DNA of 64,000 nucleotides, from NCBI GenBank assembly GCA_016706865.1, contig JADJIS010000002.1:248001-312000 (forward strand), written 5' to 3'. The notes beneath the pieces were generated by a model. That model was not told the origin of the DNA and did not search any database. It saw nothing but the letters and a program-made list of their open reading frames with translations. Each line of letters opens with the position of its first letter. Position 1 is the stretch's first letter. Below, piece after piece: positions 26,699-35,453 of this stretch. Origin of the DNA: Bacteroidota bacterium. GTDB taxonomy: Bacteria > Bacteroidota > Bacteroidia > Chitinophagales > BACL12. The position numbers and the translations under genes are program-made.

Positions 26699-27646
26699 TT
26701 ATTTTTTTAAACCGATCTCCCGGAGTCTTTCGTTCAAATATTCTCCTGCGGTGATTGACTCGTAATTGATCGGGTTTTGTGTGGTAATACAAGAGGGAAG
26801 ACATGTGAGGTCCATTTCCGATTTAGGGTGTAAAAAGAACGGTATGGAGAATCGTGGAGTGTGCCATCTTTCGCGTGGAGGATTCACAACTCTATGTGTG
26901 GTTGATTTTAATTCGTTGTTGGTGAGGCGTTGTAACATATCGCCAACATTAACTACAATTTCGGTTGGGGCGGTTTTTACTGCAACCCAGTTTCCGTTGG
27001 TATCCATCACCTCTAACCCATCTGCACTTGCGCCAACTAATAAAGTGATCAGATTTATATCCTCATGTTGTTCTGCGCGAATTGCAGATGCAGGTTCCTG
27101 TGTTATTGGCGGATAGTAAATTGCTCTTAAAATAGAATTACCATTGTGAATTTTATCATCAAAATAATATTCATCCAAACCTAAGAACAAGGCAAGAGAT
27201 TGCAATAAAAAACGACCGGAATTTTCAAAACTTCTATATAGTCTGTATCCAAGATCATTAAATTCAGGTAACTCGCTAACCTTTACATTTTCGGGATAAT
27301 TATCAGAAACCACTTCACCGTCAATCACCGTTTGGCCAATTTGCCAGAACTCTTTTAAATCAGCCGCCTGACTGTGTTTCGCGTGTTCTTTTCCGAAGGA
27401 GGTATATCCGCGTTGTCCCGCTAATCCAGGAACTTCATATTTTCTTTTGATATTTTCCGGGAGAGCAAAAAAATCTTCCACCGATTTATAAAAATCGTCA
27501 ACTAATTTTTGATCGATCCCATGATTTTGAACAGCCACAAAGCCGACATCCTGGTAAGCTTTTCCAAGTTCAGCAACAAATTTCAGTTTCCTCGTATTAT
27601 CTCCCGAGGTGAAATCAGCAAGGTTTACGGTAGGTATGGAGTTCAT
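26699..27646 (-). CDS. 2-oxoglutarate/Fe(II)-dependent dioxygenase, isopenicillin-N-synthase-like
   Basis: A 315-residue enzyme of the plant-type non-haem iron oxygenase family. The N-terminal DIOX_N region (IPTVNLADFTSGD..., AYQDVGFVAVQNHGID) is followed by a double-stranded beta-helix with the iron triad H in EQHED (about 189) and D two residues later, and the distal H in TTHRVVNPPRERWHTPRFSIPFF. The 2-oxoglutarate-binding RxS motif (RFS) follows that His. Bacterial members hydroxylate varied small molecules; the substrate cannot be deduced from the neighbours. Monocistronic. Confidence 0.9.
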   Translation of the reverse strand: MNSIPTVNLADFTSGDNTRKLKFVAELGKAYQDVGFVAVQNHGIDQKLVDDFYKSVEDFFALPENIKRKYEVPGLAGQRGYTSFGKEHAKHSQAADLKEFWQIGQTVIDGEVVSDNYPENVKVSELPEFNDLGYRLYRSFENSGRFLLQSLALFLGLDEYYFDDKIHNGNSILRAIYYPPITQEPASAIRAEQHEDINLITLLVGASADGLEVMDTNGNWVAVKTAPTEIVVNVGDMLQRLTNNELKSTTHRVVNPPRERWHTPRFSIPFFLHPKSEMDLTCLPSCITTQNPINYESITAGEYLNERLREIGLKK

Positions 27647-27659
27647 GAAGGTAAAATTA

Positions 27660-27862
27660 ATGAAAAATGAGTGATGAGTAATGAGTTTACTTCGATTAGG
27701 AGGATAATTTGATTTCTACATTAATATTTCACTACGGAGGATACAATAATCGGCAGTCGACCTCATTACTCATTACTCATCACTCATTGATCCAAGTTTA
27801 AATTCGGAGGATACAATATCAGGACTTCGGCATACTCACCACTCCCTATTCACTACTCACCC
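27660..27862. repeat. GAGTAATGAGT word repeat
   Basis: GATGAGTAATGAG on one side and its reverse complement CTCATTACTCATTACTCATC on the other can pair over about 100 bases. TTCGGAGGATACAAT occurs twice (once as TACGGAGGATACAAT), and ACTCACCACTCCCTATTCAC follows. The words are shared with the blocks at 11040 and 31700. No gene. Confidence 0.7.
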
Positions 27863-29398
27863 CTAGGGTTCCAATCTTCCGTAAAATCTTGGAAAAGGAA
27901 TAGATTCCCTGATATGCTGACTTCCGCTGATCCACATTACCATACGTTCGAGGCCGAGGCCGAAACCGGCATGGGGAACTGAACCATATTTGCGCAGATC
28001 GAGATACCATTGGAATGCTTCAACCGGTAATTGTTCGTGTTTGATGCGTTCGAGCAACATATCGTGATCATCTTCACGCTCTGCACCACCAACTATTTCA
28101 CCATATCCTTCCGGAGCAAGTACATCCACACCTTTTACATATCTCGGATCTTTAGGATCGCGTTTCATGTAAAATGCCTTGATAGCTGCCGGCCAGTTAT
28201 AGACCATTACCGGGCAAGAAAATAATCTTGTTAATACCGTTTCATCAGATCCCCCAAAATCATTTCCATGTTCGAAATTTTTTGCAGAAAGCAGCCATTG
28301 AGGAATATTATCCGCCTTTTCCTGCAGATCTTTTATCTCATTTTTTAAGGTGTCGATCTTATTTTTATTGAAGTTGATCTCTCCTTGTTTTAATGCACCA
28401 CCGCTGATCTTATTTTCGCGTTCTGTAATTTCATTTTCTAAAGTTGTGATCTTTTCTTTTAGTTCGATCAGATCATTTTCCAATGTTTTAATACTGTTTT
28501 TTCCATCCACATCCTTTTCTCCGCGTATAATTTTTACAGCATCATCATAATGAATTCTTGGGAATTGTAAGGATACTGCATTGGATAAAAATGTGATGTT
28601 CCGCTCCAAAATTTCAAGTTCTTCTTTGCAGTTTTCCAAAACATCGGCAACCACCGATTTTAAAAACTGTTCGATAAGATCCATGTCCATATCGAGATCA
28701 TAAAATGCCATTTCGGGCTCTATCATCCAAAATTCGGAAAGATGGCGTCTAGTTTTACTTTTTTCGGCGCGGAATGTTGGTCCGAAGGTGTAAATTTTAC
28801 CATGCGCAAATGCAAGAGATTCGCCGTACAACTGGCCGCTCTGACTTAAATAGGCTGGTCTTCCGTAAAAATCGGTTTCAAATAGGGTGGAGGTTCCTTC
28901 ACAGGCATTTCCTGTAAAAATAGGAGCATCCATTTGCAAAAAATCGTTTTGTTGAAAGAAATTATGAATGGCAAAAATTACCCTGTTGCGCAAACGCATC
29001 ATGGCCCATTGTTTTTTGCTTCGCAGCCACAAATGGCGATTATCTATCAAGAATTCAATTCCGTGTTCTTTTTTAGCGATAGGATATTCATCGGCGATCT
29101 GAATAATTTCTAAACCGGTAACCTGTAATTCATATCCCCCCAATTGACGTTCATCTTTAACAACGGAACCTACCAGGGTGACGGAACTTTCCATGGTAAG
29201 TTTTTTTGCATCTTCAAAAACCTCGGCATTTACCTTATTAGCATCCACCACACATTGTGAAAATCCACTTCCATCGCGCAAAATAATAAAAACAAGCCCC
29301 TTGCTTTCGCGTTTATTGCTCACCCATCCCTTAAGTGTTACCTCTTTTCCCTCAAACTGATGTAATTCCCGAATGTATTGAAATTTTTCTATTCGCAT
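27863..29398 (-). CDS. asnS: Asparagine--tRNA ligase with coiled-coil insertion
   Basis: A 511-residue class IIb aminoacyl-tRNA synthetase. An N-terminal OB-fold anticodon domain (about 1-105; EVTLKGWVSNKRESKG) is followed by motif 2 (TFGPTFRAEKSKTRRHLSEFWMIEPEMAF) and motif 3 (GFGLGLERMVMWISG). The ending IRESIPFPRFYGRLEP with NWPAAIKAFYMK indicates AsnRS rather than AspRS. It is about 45 residues longer than E. coli AsnRS. Residues about 291-378 form a Lys/Glu-rich heptad-like helix pair inserted in the catalytic domain (IKTLENDLIELKEKITTLEN), replacing the usual short loop before GNDFGGSDE. The insertion may be lineage-specific. It is divergent from rpoN. Confidence 0.94.
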   Translation of the reverse strand: MRIEKFQYIRELHQFEGKEVTLKGWVSNKRESKGLVFIILRDGSGFSQCVVDANKVNAEVFEDAKKLTMESSVTLVGSVVKDERQLGGYELQVTGLEIIQIADEYPIAKKEHGIEFLIDNRHLWLRSKKQWAMMRLRNRVIFAIHNFFQQNDFLQMDAPIFTGNACEGTSTLFETDFYGRPAYLSQSGQLYGESLAFAHGKIYTFGPTFRAEKSKTRRHLSEFWMIEPEMAFYDLDMDMDLIEQFLKSVVADVLENCKEELEILERNITFLSNAVSLQFPRIHYDDAVKIIRGEKDVDGKNSIKTLENDLIELKEKITTLENEITERENKISGGALKQGEINFNKNKIDTLKNEIKDLQEKADNIPQWLLSAKNFEHGNDFGGSDETVLTRLFSCPVMVYNWPAAIKAFYMKRDPKDPRYVKGVDVLAPEGYGEIVGGAEREDDHDMLLERIKHEQLPVEAFQWYLDLRKYGSVPHAGFGLGLERMVMWISGSQHIRESIPFPRFYGRLEP

Positions 29399-29527
29399 AT
29401 AATAAAAATTAATGGGTGCAAAATTACGATGAATTTTTGGTGATGAAGCAAGGCGCAGTTGAATTCAATAATCAATTTTTTCTTTTAATACAATAGAAAA
29501 AACACTTAAAGAGAAATTATTTCGGGG

Positions 29528-29535
29528 TAAATTTG
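29528..29535 (+). promoter_or_regulatory. -7-like element upstream of rpoN
   Basis: TAAATTTG matches TAnnTTTG, 22 bases before the rpoN ATG. No convincing -33 motif was seen. Confidence 0.3.
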
Positions 29536-29557
29536 GGGCGGGTTAGATAAATAAGAA

Positions 29558-31042
29558 ATGTTACACCAAAGACTTAGTCAGAAATTATTACAAAAATTAT
29601 CGCCGCAGCAAATTCAGTTAATGAAATTGTTGCAAGTGCCTACCGACCAATTGGAGCAGCGCATAAAGGAAGAGTTGGAATCAAATCCGGCACTGGAGGA
29701 AGGAGATAATGAAGAGGAAGAACTTACAAGCACAGAAGAAATGTTCCGCGAGGAAGAAGGGGGCAATGAGGAGGCAGGTGACGAAAAGGATGATGCTACA
29801 AATGATGAACTCGATCTGGATGATTATATCAACGACGATGAAACGGCGGATTATAAAACCAGGGATGACAATTATGGTGATGATGACGAGGATAATAAAA
29901 CCGTGCCTTATGCAATTAACGACACCTTTCACGAAAACCTAAGCAAACAATTAGGTATGTGCGATATGGATGAACGCCGTGAAAAAATTGCACAACAGAT
30001 CTTGGGAAGTATTGATGATGACGGATATTTAAGAAGAGAAATTTCTGCAATTGTTGATGACCTCGCTTTTTCACAAAATGTTGTTACCGAGGAGGAGGAG
30101 ATCATTGAATTATTGGATATGATACAAGGATTTGATCCTCCCGGAGTTGGTGCACGTGATCTAAGGGAATGTTTATTATTACAACTCGAAAGAAAATTAC
30201 ATACCAAAAGTGTAAAAACGGCGATCAATATCGTAGAGAATTATTTCGAAGAATTTACGAAAAAACATTACGAAAAATTAGCAAAACATTTAAAGGTTGA
30301 GGAGGATGAATTAAAACCTGCCGTTAACGAGATCATTAAATTAAATCCAAAACCGGGTGGGTCGGCTAAAGAGGATGGCGGCGCTGCATTTCAATATATT
30401 ATTCCTGATTTTACCATTATTAATAACAATGGCGAACTCGAATTAAAATTAAATTCACGTAATGCTCCCGAATTACATGTGAGTCGCGATTTTAAAGAAA
30501 TGGTTGTCGACTATAAAAAAAGTGCATTAAAAGATAAAAAACAAAAGGAAGCCATTTTATTCATCAAACAAAAAATTGATGCTGCTAAATGGTTTATTGA
30601 TGCAATAAAACAACGACAACATACATTATGGAGTACGATGTATGAAATTATGGTACATCAATACGATTTCTTTTTAACGGGTGATGAAACACAAATGAAC
30701 CCGATGATATTAAAAGATATCGCCGAAAAAACAAACCTCGATATTTCAACGGTAAGCCGTGTTGCCAATAGTAAATATGTACAAACGGAATTCGGAACTT
30801 ACTCCTTAAAATTCTTTTTCAGTGAATCATTATCTACGGATTCGGGCGAAGAAGTTTCTACGCGTGAAGTGAAGAAAATACTTTCCGGTTTAATAGAAGC
30901 AGAAAATAAAAAAATTCCTTTAAGCGATCAGGAATTAATGGAAGATTTGCGCAAACGCGGATATAATATTGCAAGAAGAACTGTGGCAAAATACCGTGAA
31001 CAACTGGATATTCCTGTGGCGAGGTTAAGAAAGGAATTATGA
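29558..31042 (+). CDS. rpoN: RNA polymerase sigma-54 factor
   Basis: A 494-residue sigma-54. Region I is Gln/Leu-rich (LSQKLLQKLSPQQIQLMKLLQVP, about 5-28) and includes the ELESNPALEE activator-interaction motif. A long acidic region II follows (about 45-115; runs of Glu and Asp, then NDDETADYK...DDDEDNK). Then come the core-binding domain (about 130-300; LDMIQGFDPPGVGARDLRECLLLQL), the helix-turn-helix (DIAEKTNLDISTVSRVANSKY, about 388-408) and the RpoN box ARRTVAKYRE near the C-terminus (about 475-484). It directs transcription that needs bacterial enhancer-binding proteins; none is encoded in this window. The next gene overlaps its end by 4 bases. Confidence 0.95.
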   Translation: MLHQRLSQKLLQKLSPQQIQLMKLLQVPTDQLEQRIKEELESNPALEEGDNEEEELTSTEEMFREEEGGNEEAGDEKDDATNDELDLDDYINDDETADYKTRDDNYGDDDEDNKTVPYAINDTFHENLSKQLGMCDMDERREKIAQQILGSIDDDGYLRREISAIVDDLAFSQNVVTEEEEIIELLDMIQGFDPPGVGARDLRECLLLQLERKLHTKSVKTAINIVENYFEEFTKKHYEKLAKHLKVEEDELKPAVNEIIKLNPKPGGSAKEDGGAAFQYIIPDFTIINNNGELELKLNSRNAPELHVSRDFKEMVVDYKKSALKDKKQKEAILFIKQKIDAAKWFIDAIKQRQHTLWSTMYEIMVHQYDFFLTGDETQMNPMILKDIAEKTNLDISTVSRVANSKYVQTEFGTYSLKFFFSESLSTDSGEEVSTREVKKILSGLIEAENKKIPLSDQELMEDLRKRGYNIARRTVAKYREQLDIPVARLRKEL

Positions 31043-31656
31043 TAAAAAAGATCTTCGGTCACTTTTTTTCCATCCTTTTTGTTCCGCTACTGCTACCTCT
31101 TTATGGATCAGTTTACGCTATTTATTCAAATCCATTTACGTATCCTGATCAGGGAATGAATATGTTGATGTTGTTGCGTGTAGGGTTACTCACTTTTGTT
31201 TTTCCTGCTTTTACCATTTTATTATTAGCTGCATTAAAGTTTATTAAATCGGTGGAGGTTTATGAACGGCAGGAACGAATTATTCCCTATATCACTGCAG
31301 GTTTTTTTTATATCTGGGCTTTTTATGTTTTTTATAAAGAAGAATTTTATCCGCAGATAACTTTTATATTATTAGCTTCTACCATCGCTGTTTTTTTAAA
31401 TTTCATGATCAATATTTTGGTGCTGAAAGTAAGCATGCATGCAAGTGGAGCAGGAGGAATGATCGCTACTATAATGATCTTACTTCCTTATGCACATTAT
31501 AACTCTCTCGGAATATTTATCATTACTATTTTATGTGCAGGCTGCATAGGAGCAGCACGTTTAGTATTAAAAGCCCACACCGAACGCGAAGTATATCTCG
31601 GATATCTGACGGGTTTTTTTAGTTTTATGGTGGCGTATAATTTTTTCCACTTTTGA
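31039..31656 (+). CDS. Multi-pass membrane protein, degenerate PAP2-like
   Basis: A 205-residue protein with about six transmembrane helices. Faint PAP2 phosphatase signatures appear in order: VEVYERQERIIP (compare K-x6-RP), KVSMHASGAGG (in place of PSGH) and ARLVLKAHTEREVYLG (compare SR-x5-H-x3-D). The catalytic Pro-Ser-Gly-His is not intact, so activity is doubtful. Comparable proteins follow rpoN in other Bacteroidota, as far as I recall. Its ATG overlaps the rpoN stop (ATGA), implying coupled translation. Confidence 0.75.
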   Translation: MIKKIFGHFFSILFVPLLLPLYGSVYAIYSNPFTYPDQGMNMLMLLRVGLLTFVFPAFTILLLAALKFIKSVEVYERQERIIPYITAGFFYIWAFYVFYKEEFYPQITFILLASTIAVFLNFMINILVLKVSMHASGAGGMIATIMILLPYAHYNSLGIFIITILCAGCIGAARLVLKAHTEREVYLGYLTGFFSFMVAYNFFHF

Positions 31657-32127
31657 TCGCAGGTAAAGTTTTGGATCACAGATTTTAGGGATTTCGCGGA
31701 GTTCGCAGATTTTAATAGTCAGGAGTCAATAGTCAGGAGGAAAAAGATCCGGCTTACGAGGATAATTCACTCAATTGTCAATAGTCAGGAGGAAAAAGAT
31801 CCGGCTTACGATGATCATACTCACTACTCCCTACTCACCATTCACCCATTGTCATTAGTCATTAGTCAGGAGGAAAAAGTTCCGGCTTACGAAAAACCGG
31901 ACTCACGATTCACGATTGACGATTCACGAAAAATTGTCGAGATTCATTCGTTAGGAGATCAAACATCCAGCTTACGAGGATCACTCTCATTACTCCCGTC
32001 CGACCGGGTCATCCGGGCGGGCATCACTCATTCCTCATTTCATAATGCACAGTCAAGTTTCCACTCGAAGCGAAATTCTCCAATGTTACAAACTGCCCAC
32101 TGCCCACTGCCCACTGTTAACTGCTCA
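31657..32127. repeat. CGTAAGCCGG-family repeat block, second locus
   Basis: Between convergent genes, three units read AGTCAGGAGGAAAAAG followed by ATCCGGCTTACG or TTCCGGCTTACG (starting near 31726, 31785 and 31865). They are reverse-complement copies of the modules at 11040-11762. CACGATTCACGATTGACGAT, ACTCACTACTCCCTACTCAC and a GC-rich word (CCCGTCCGACCGGGTCATCC, about 31998-32017) follow. CTGCCCACTGCCCACTGCCC lies near 32090. Open frames here are repeat artefacts. Confidence 0.8.
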
Positions 32128-32916
32128 CTACTCCCCCCTCACCCTCACAAAATCCTCATTTTTCAACCAGCCGACATTACCATCGGGCATTTTTACTTCT
32201 GTCCAGTTGTTATCGGATTCTAATAATTGTACTTTTAATCCTTCGTGAATTAAAAACAGATTGGTGCTGCTTTCATTGGGTTCGCTTTTAACTATGGAGC
32301 TTGGAGCCATTACAACGGCGAACTGAAAATTTTTGTCGTAATTATTTCGTGTTATTGCTGAAACTAATGTTATAATAAAAATGATAAAGGAGATTACAAA
32401 TCCCCAAAAACCGTTTCGTTGAAATGATCTTTTTTTGGCGTATCGATATACTGCAAATCCGGTGAGGGATAACCATAAAAATAGAATACAACCTAAAGCC
32501 CAACTGTGAACAGAAAAAATTTTAATAAACTCGCGTGACCAAAGTGTAACAAGAGATTCATTTATAGGATCCATTTTATCTCTAATCCTTAAATTTACAA
32601 GTTCGAGATTATATTTTATATCTTCATTGTGGCCATCATACATTAATGCACGTTCGTAATTTATAACAGAAGGTCCGAGTTTATTTGTTTTATAATAACA
32701 ATTTCCAAGATTGTAATACAATGTTGCACTTGGTCCGTTTTGGGATAATAAATTTTCGTATATCTGTATGGATTTTGCATATTCCCCTTTTTCATACATA
32801 ACATTACCATACACAAAAGTGGTGGTATCAATATTGGAATCAGTACTATCTGTCTGTCCAAATAAAGGAAAAGCAAGAACAAAAAAGAAAAATATTGAAA
32901 TAAATTGTTTTATCAT
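32128..32916 (-). CDS. batE: BatE, TPR and SH3-like domain protein of the Bat operon
   Basis: A 262-residue protein. A signal peptide or anchor (about 1-20) is followed by two tetratricopeptide repeats (about 35-110; YGNVMYEKGEYAKSIQIYENLL, LYYNLGNCYYKTNKLGPSVINYERAL), two membrane helices (about 133-155 and 165-188) and a C-terminal bacterial SH3 domain (ESSTNLFLIHEGLKVQLLESDNNWTEVKMPDGNVGWL). This architecture is BatE. Its start overlaps the batD stop by 4 bases. It is the last gene of the operon and ends against the repeat block. Confidence 0.9.
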   Translation of the reverse strand: MIKQFISIFFFFVLAFPLFGQTDSTDSNIDTTTFVYGNVMYEKGEYAKSIQIYENLLSQNGPSATLYYNLGNCYYKTNKLGPSVINYERALMYDGHNEDIKYNLELVNLRIRDKMDPINESLVTLWSREFIKIFSVHSWALGCILFLWLSLTGFAVYRYAKKRSFQRNGFWGFVISFIIFIITLVSAITRNNYDKNFQFAVVMAPSSIVKSEPNESSTNLFLIHEGLKVQLLESDNNWTEVKMPDGNVGWLKNEDFVRVRGE

Positions 32917-34754
32917 TTTATTTCTGTTTCTAATTTAGTAATAAGATCAATTGCATCTTTGTAAACATGATCTAAAGTTGCAGAACTCAGTTGTGGTGCA
33001 AATAACGATACTTCACATGTGTTTAAAAGTTGCAGGGTGTTATTGGCAGTACTTTCTGAAACCTGTTGGCGTAAAAGCACTTCATAAATATTCTCCTTTG
33101 ATAATTCACCGTGTTTAATATTGAGTTTATCTCCAAGATAACCCCACATCGTTTTAATTATTTCGTCGTAAAATGCTTTTGCATTATTTGTTGTTACAAA
33201 CTCTTTAGCTTTTACCAAACGTTTTTTTGCAATGGAATTTGCTTTCGAATATTTAAGTGCTACATGATCCTTTAATATTTTTTTGCGTTTTGCAGTTAAC
33301 ATAAATAAACCAAAACCTGCAATGAACGGCAATCCAAGCAAGGTATAAAATACTCCGGTTCCATAGAAATGATTTTGTTCATTTTCATAATGCGGACCCG
33401 TTTTTTTAATATATCTGATATCATTGGCGAGCATCTCCACATCTTCTTTGTTTGTTGCGTAATTACCGGCGGAGGGATTATATCCGGGACCGGCTTCCAC
33501 GTTTACTTTATATTCTTCCGATGTTATTGTTTCATATTTTTTCTTTGCAGGCTCCAAAAATGACCATGAATATGCAGGTATGGTAAACTCTCCGGGTGAT
33601 CTTGGAATTAATAAATATTCGTAAGTTTTGGTGTTGCCGGTGGTGGAAGTTTTTGGATCATATGTTTCCCAACCCGGAGGGAGATTTAATACCGGTGCAT
33701 TAAATAATTCCAGATTTCCATTGCCGGTTATTATTACCCTGTAGGTAAGGGGCTCATCGGTTTTTGTGGATGTTGCATTTAACTCTGTTTTCATGCTGAA
33801 TTTCCCAACAGCACCATTAAAATCAGCAGGAGCATTTGGGGGAAGTTCCAACACATTAACTTTTACAGTGGAAGAGGATACAGAAGTTCTGACTTCTTTA
33901 TTTCCGGAACTGAAAGGATTGGAAAAAAAATCATCTAAATAATCCTGCATGGGATCACCAGATTTTGTTTTTTGTTTTTTTACCTGAACTCCAAATAAAC
34001 CATCAAGCGTGATTGGATCTATTTCTAACTTTCCTGCTTTTTGTGCAGTAAGGATGGTTTTTTTGAATGTACTTACTTCATACACTTCACCATTTATAGT
34101 TTCTGTTTGTGCGGCTTGTTCACTTAATTCAATTTCCGTTGCATAAAACCCATCGTATTTTGGAACCTTCACCGCTTGCATAATTCTATATCCATAAATA
34201 GAAGAATTTTTTTTGACACAGAATTTCATCGTAACTGTAATGTCTTCCCCTTTAAATATTTCCTGATCACTTACTTCCGTTTTTATCAAAACATTTTCCT
34301 GGATATATTTATTAATATCAGCCTGAGTTTCATTTTGTTTTGTTGTTTGATCGGTCGTGGTATTTTGTGTGCCGGTGGGTTTATCTACAACTTCTACCGA
34401 AATGGGTTGGGAAGAAAGTGTTTTATCGTCCACCTTTACATAAGACGCGCCGATTATAAATTTGCCAATATTTTTCGGCTGGAGCACATAGGAATAAGAA
34501 GTAGAGGATGTAACCTTTCCATTTACTATCATGGTGCTCGACGATTGATTGGGACCTCCCATAACCATAAAATCTGCCATGGCGGGTGGTCGGAAATCTT
34601 TTATAGAACCTCCATTATTTAATGTGATAGTCAGTTGAAATCTTTCACTTAAAGCAACTTTCGATTTACTCACGCTTGCATTTAAGGATGCCTGTTGCGC
34701 AAATAATTGCACAATACACAAGATCAAAATAGCTGTTGTAAGTATCTTTTTCAT
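32913..34754 (-). CDS. batD: BatD (oxygen-tolerance protein)
   Basis: A 613-residue protein starting at the ATG at 34754, two bases after the batC stop; a TTG three codons earlier overlaps batC and is less likely. A signal peptide (MKKILTTAILILCIVQLFAQ) is followed by the BatD-type repeat of immunoglobulin-like domains. The diagnostic blocks are LNASVSKSKVALSERFQLTITLN, VMGGPNQSSSTMIVNGKVTSS and YSYVLQPKNIGKF. One transmembrane helix (about 470-492) and a cytoplasmic tail follow. The whole protein matches the family. It is thought to work with VWA proteins BatA/BatB at the inner membrane; the exact activity is unknown. Confidence 0.92.
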   Translation of the reverse strand: MKKILTTAILILCIVQLFAQQASLNASVSKSKVALSERFQLTITLNNGGSIKDFRPPAMADFMVMGGPNQSSSTMIVNGKVTSSTSYSYVLQPKNIGKFIIGASYVKVDDKTLSSQPISVEVVDKPTGTQNTTTDQTTKQNETQADINKYIQENVLIKTEVSDQEIFKGEDITVTMKFCVKKNSSIYGYRIMQAVKVPKYDGFYATEIELSEQAAQTETINGEVYEVSTFKKTILTAQKAGKLEIDPITLDGLFGVQVKKQKTKSGDPMQDYLDDFFSNPFSSGNKEVRTSVSSSTVKVNVLELPPNAPADFNGAVGKFSMKTELNATSTKTDEPLTYRVIITGNGNLELFNAPVLNLPPGWETYDPKTSTTGNTKTYEYLLIPRSPGEFTIPAYSWSFLEPAKKKYETITSEEYKVNVEAGPGYNPSAGNYATNKEDVEMLANDIRYIKKTGPHYENEQNHFYGTGVFYTLLGLPFIAGFGLFMLTAKRKKILKDHVALKYSKANSIAKKRLVKAKEFVTTNNAKAFYDEIIKTMWGYLGDKLNIKHGELSKENIYEVLLRQQVSESTANNTLQLLNTCEVSLFAPQLSSATLDHVYKDAIDLITKLETEIK

Positions 34755-34756
34755 AA

Positions 34757-35452
34757 TTACCAATCTTTTTCTGCTTCAGCTCCGGCAGCTTGTACCTTTT
34801 GTTTATTTACCTTTTCCTGAACATTTTTATCATCCTGATTCAGAGCTTGCATTATTCGCTCCAATTCCTCTTTAGTATATTGTTTTGGTTGCGATTGTTT
34901 TTGTTCCTGTTGCTGATCCTTTGGTGGTTGTTGCTCCTTATTTTGATCCTGTGGTTCATCTTTTTTCTGTTCCTCTTTTTTCTGATCCTCTTTTTTGTCG
35001 TCCTGATTTTTATTTTGTTGTTGTTGTTGCTGTTGAATCATTTTTTGAGCGTAGGCCAGATTATATTTTGTATCTACATCTTCCGGATTATTGCGCAAAG
35101 CTTGTTTATATGCGTTTATACTCTCTTCATATTTTTTTTGTTGCAATAACGTATTTCCCATGTTGTGATAGGCTTGAGCCCTTACTTCCGGATCAGTAGT
35201 ATTCTCTGCTGCTTTTCTGAATTGATCTACAGCTCCTTCGTAATCTTTTTGCTGAAATAAAGAATTTCCCAAATTAAAATTTCCCGCATCTGATTCGGGA
35301 TTTACCTGCAAGGCATCATTATAACTCTTTTGAGCCCCGGTGAAATCCTTTTCGGTGTATTTTTTATTCCCCTCGTCAATGGCCACATTTTCCTTTTGCG
35401 CCATCATTAAAGATGAAGTGAATAATAAAAATATAACTACAGTATATTTCAT
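34757..35452 (-). CDS. batC: BatC, TPR protein with Gln/Lys-rich tail
   Basis: A 231-residue protein from the ATG at 35452, just after the batB stop. A longer frame starting 14 codons upstream lies inside batB and would spoil the signal peptide MKYTVVIFLLFTSSLMMAQ. Three TPR units (about 25-125; GNFNLGNSLFQQKDYEGAVDQF, AYHNMGNTLLQQKKYEESINAY) are followed by a low-complexity Q/K/D/E/P tail (about 135-210; QQQQQQQNKNQDDKK). TPR plus charged tail is typical of BatC. Periplasmic or membrane-associated scaffold of the Bat complex. Confidence 0.9.
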   Translation of the reverse strand: MKYTVVIFLLFTSSLMMAQKENVAIDEGNKKYTEKDFTGAQKSYNDALQVNPESDAGNFNLGNSLFQQKDYEGAVDQFRKAAENTTDPEVRAQAYHNMGNTLLQQKKYEESINAYKQALRNNPEDVDTKYNLAYAQKMIQQQQQQQNKNQDDKKEDQKKEEQKKDEPQDQNKEQQPPKDQQQEQKQSQPKQYTKEELERIMQALNQDDKNVQEKVNKQKVQAAGAEAEKDW

Positions 35453-35453
35453 A

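Noticed and set aside
31849..32248. Two overlapping plus-strand open frames
   Set aside because: They consist of the CGTAAGCCGG-family repeat words and overlap the 3' end of batE; no coding signal.
34790..35199. Open frames opposite batC rich in Leu, Ile and Phe
   Set aside because: They are the antisense of the batC Gln/Lys tail (CAA/AAG codons) and look like membrane helices only for that reason.
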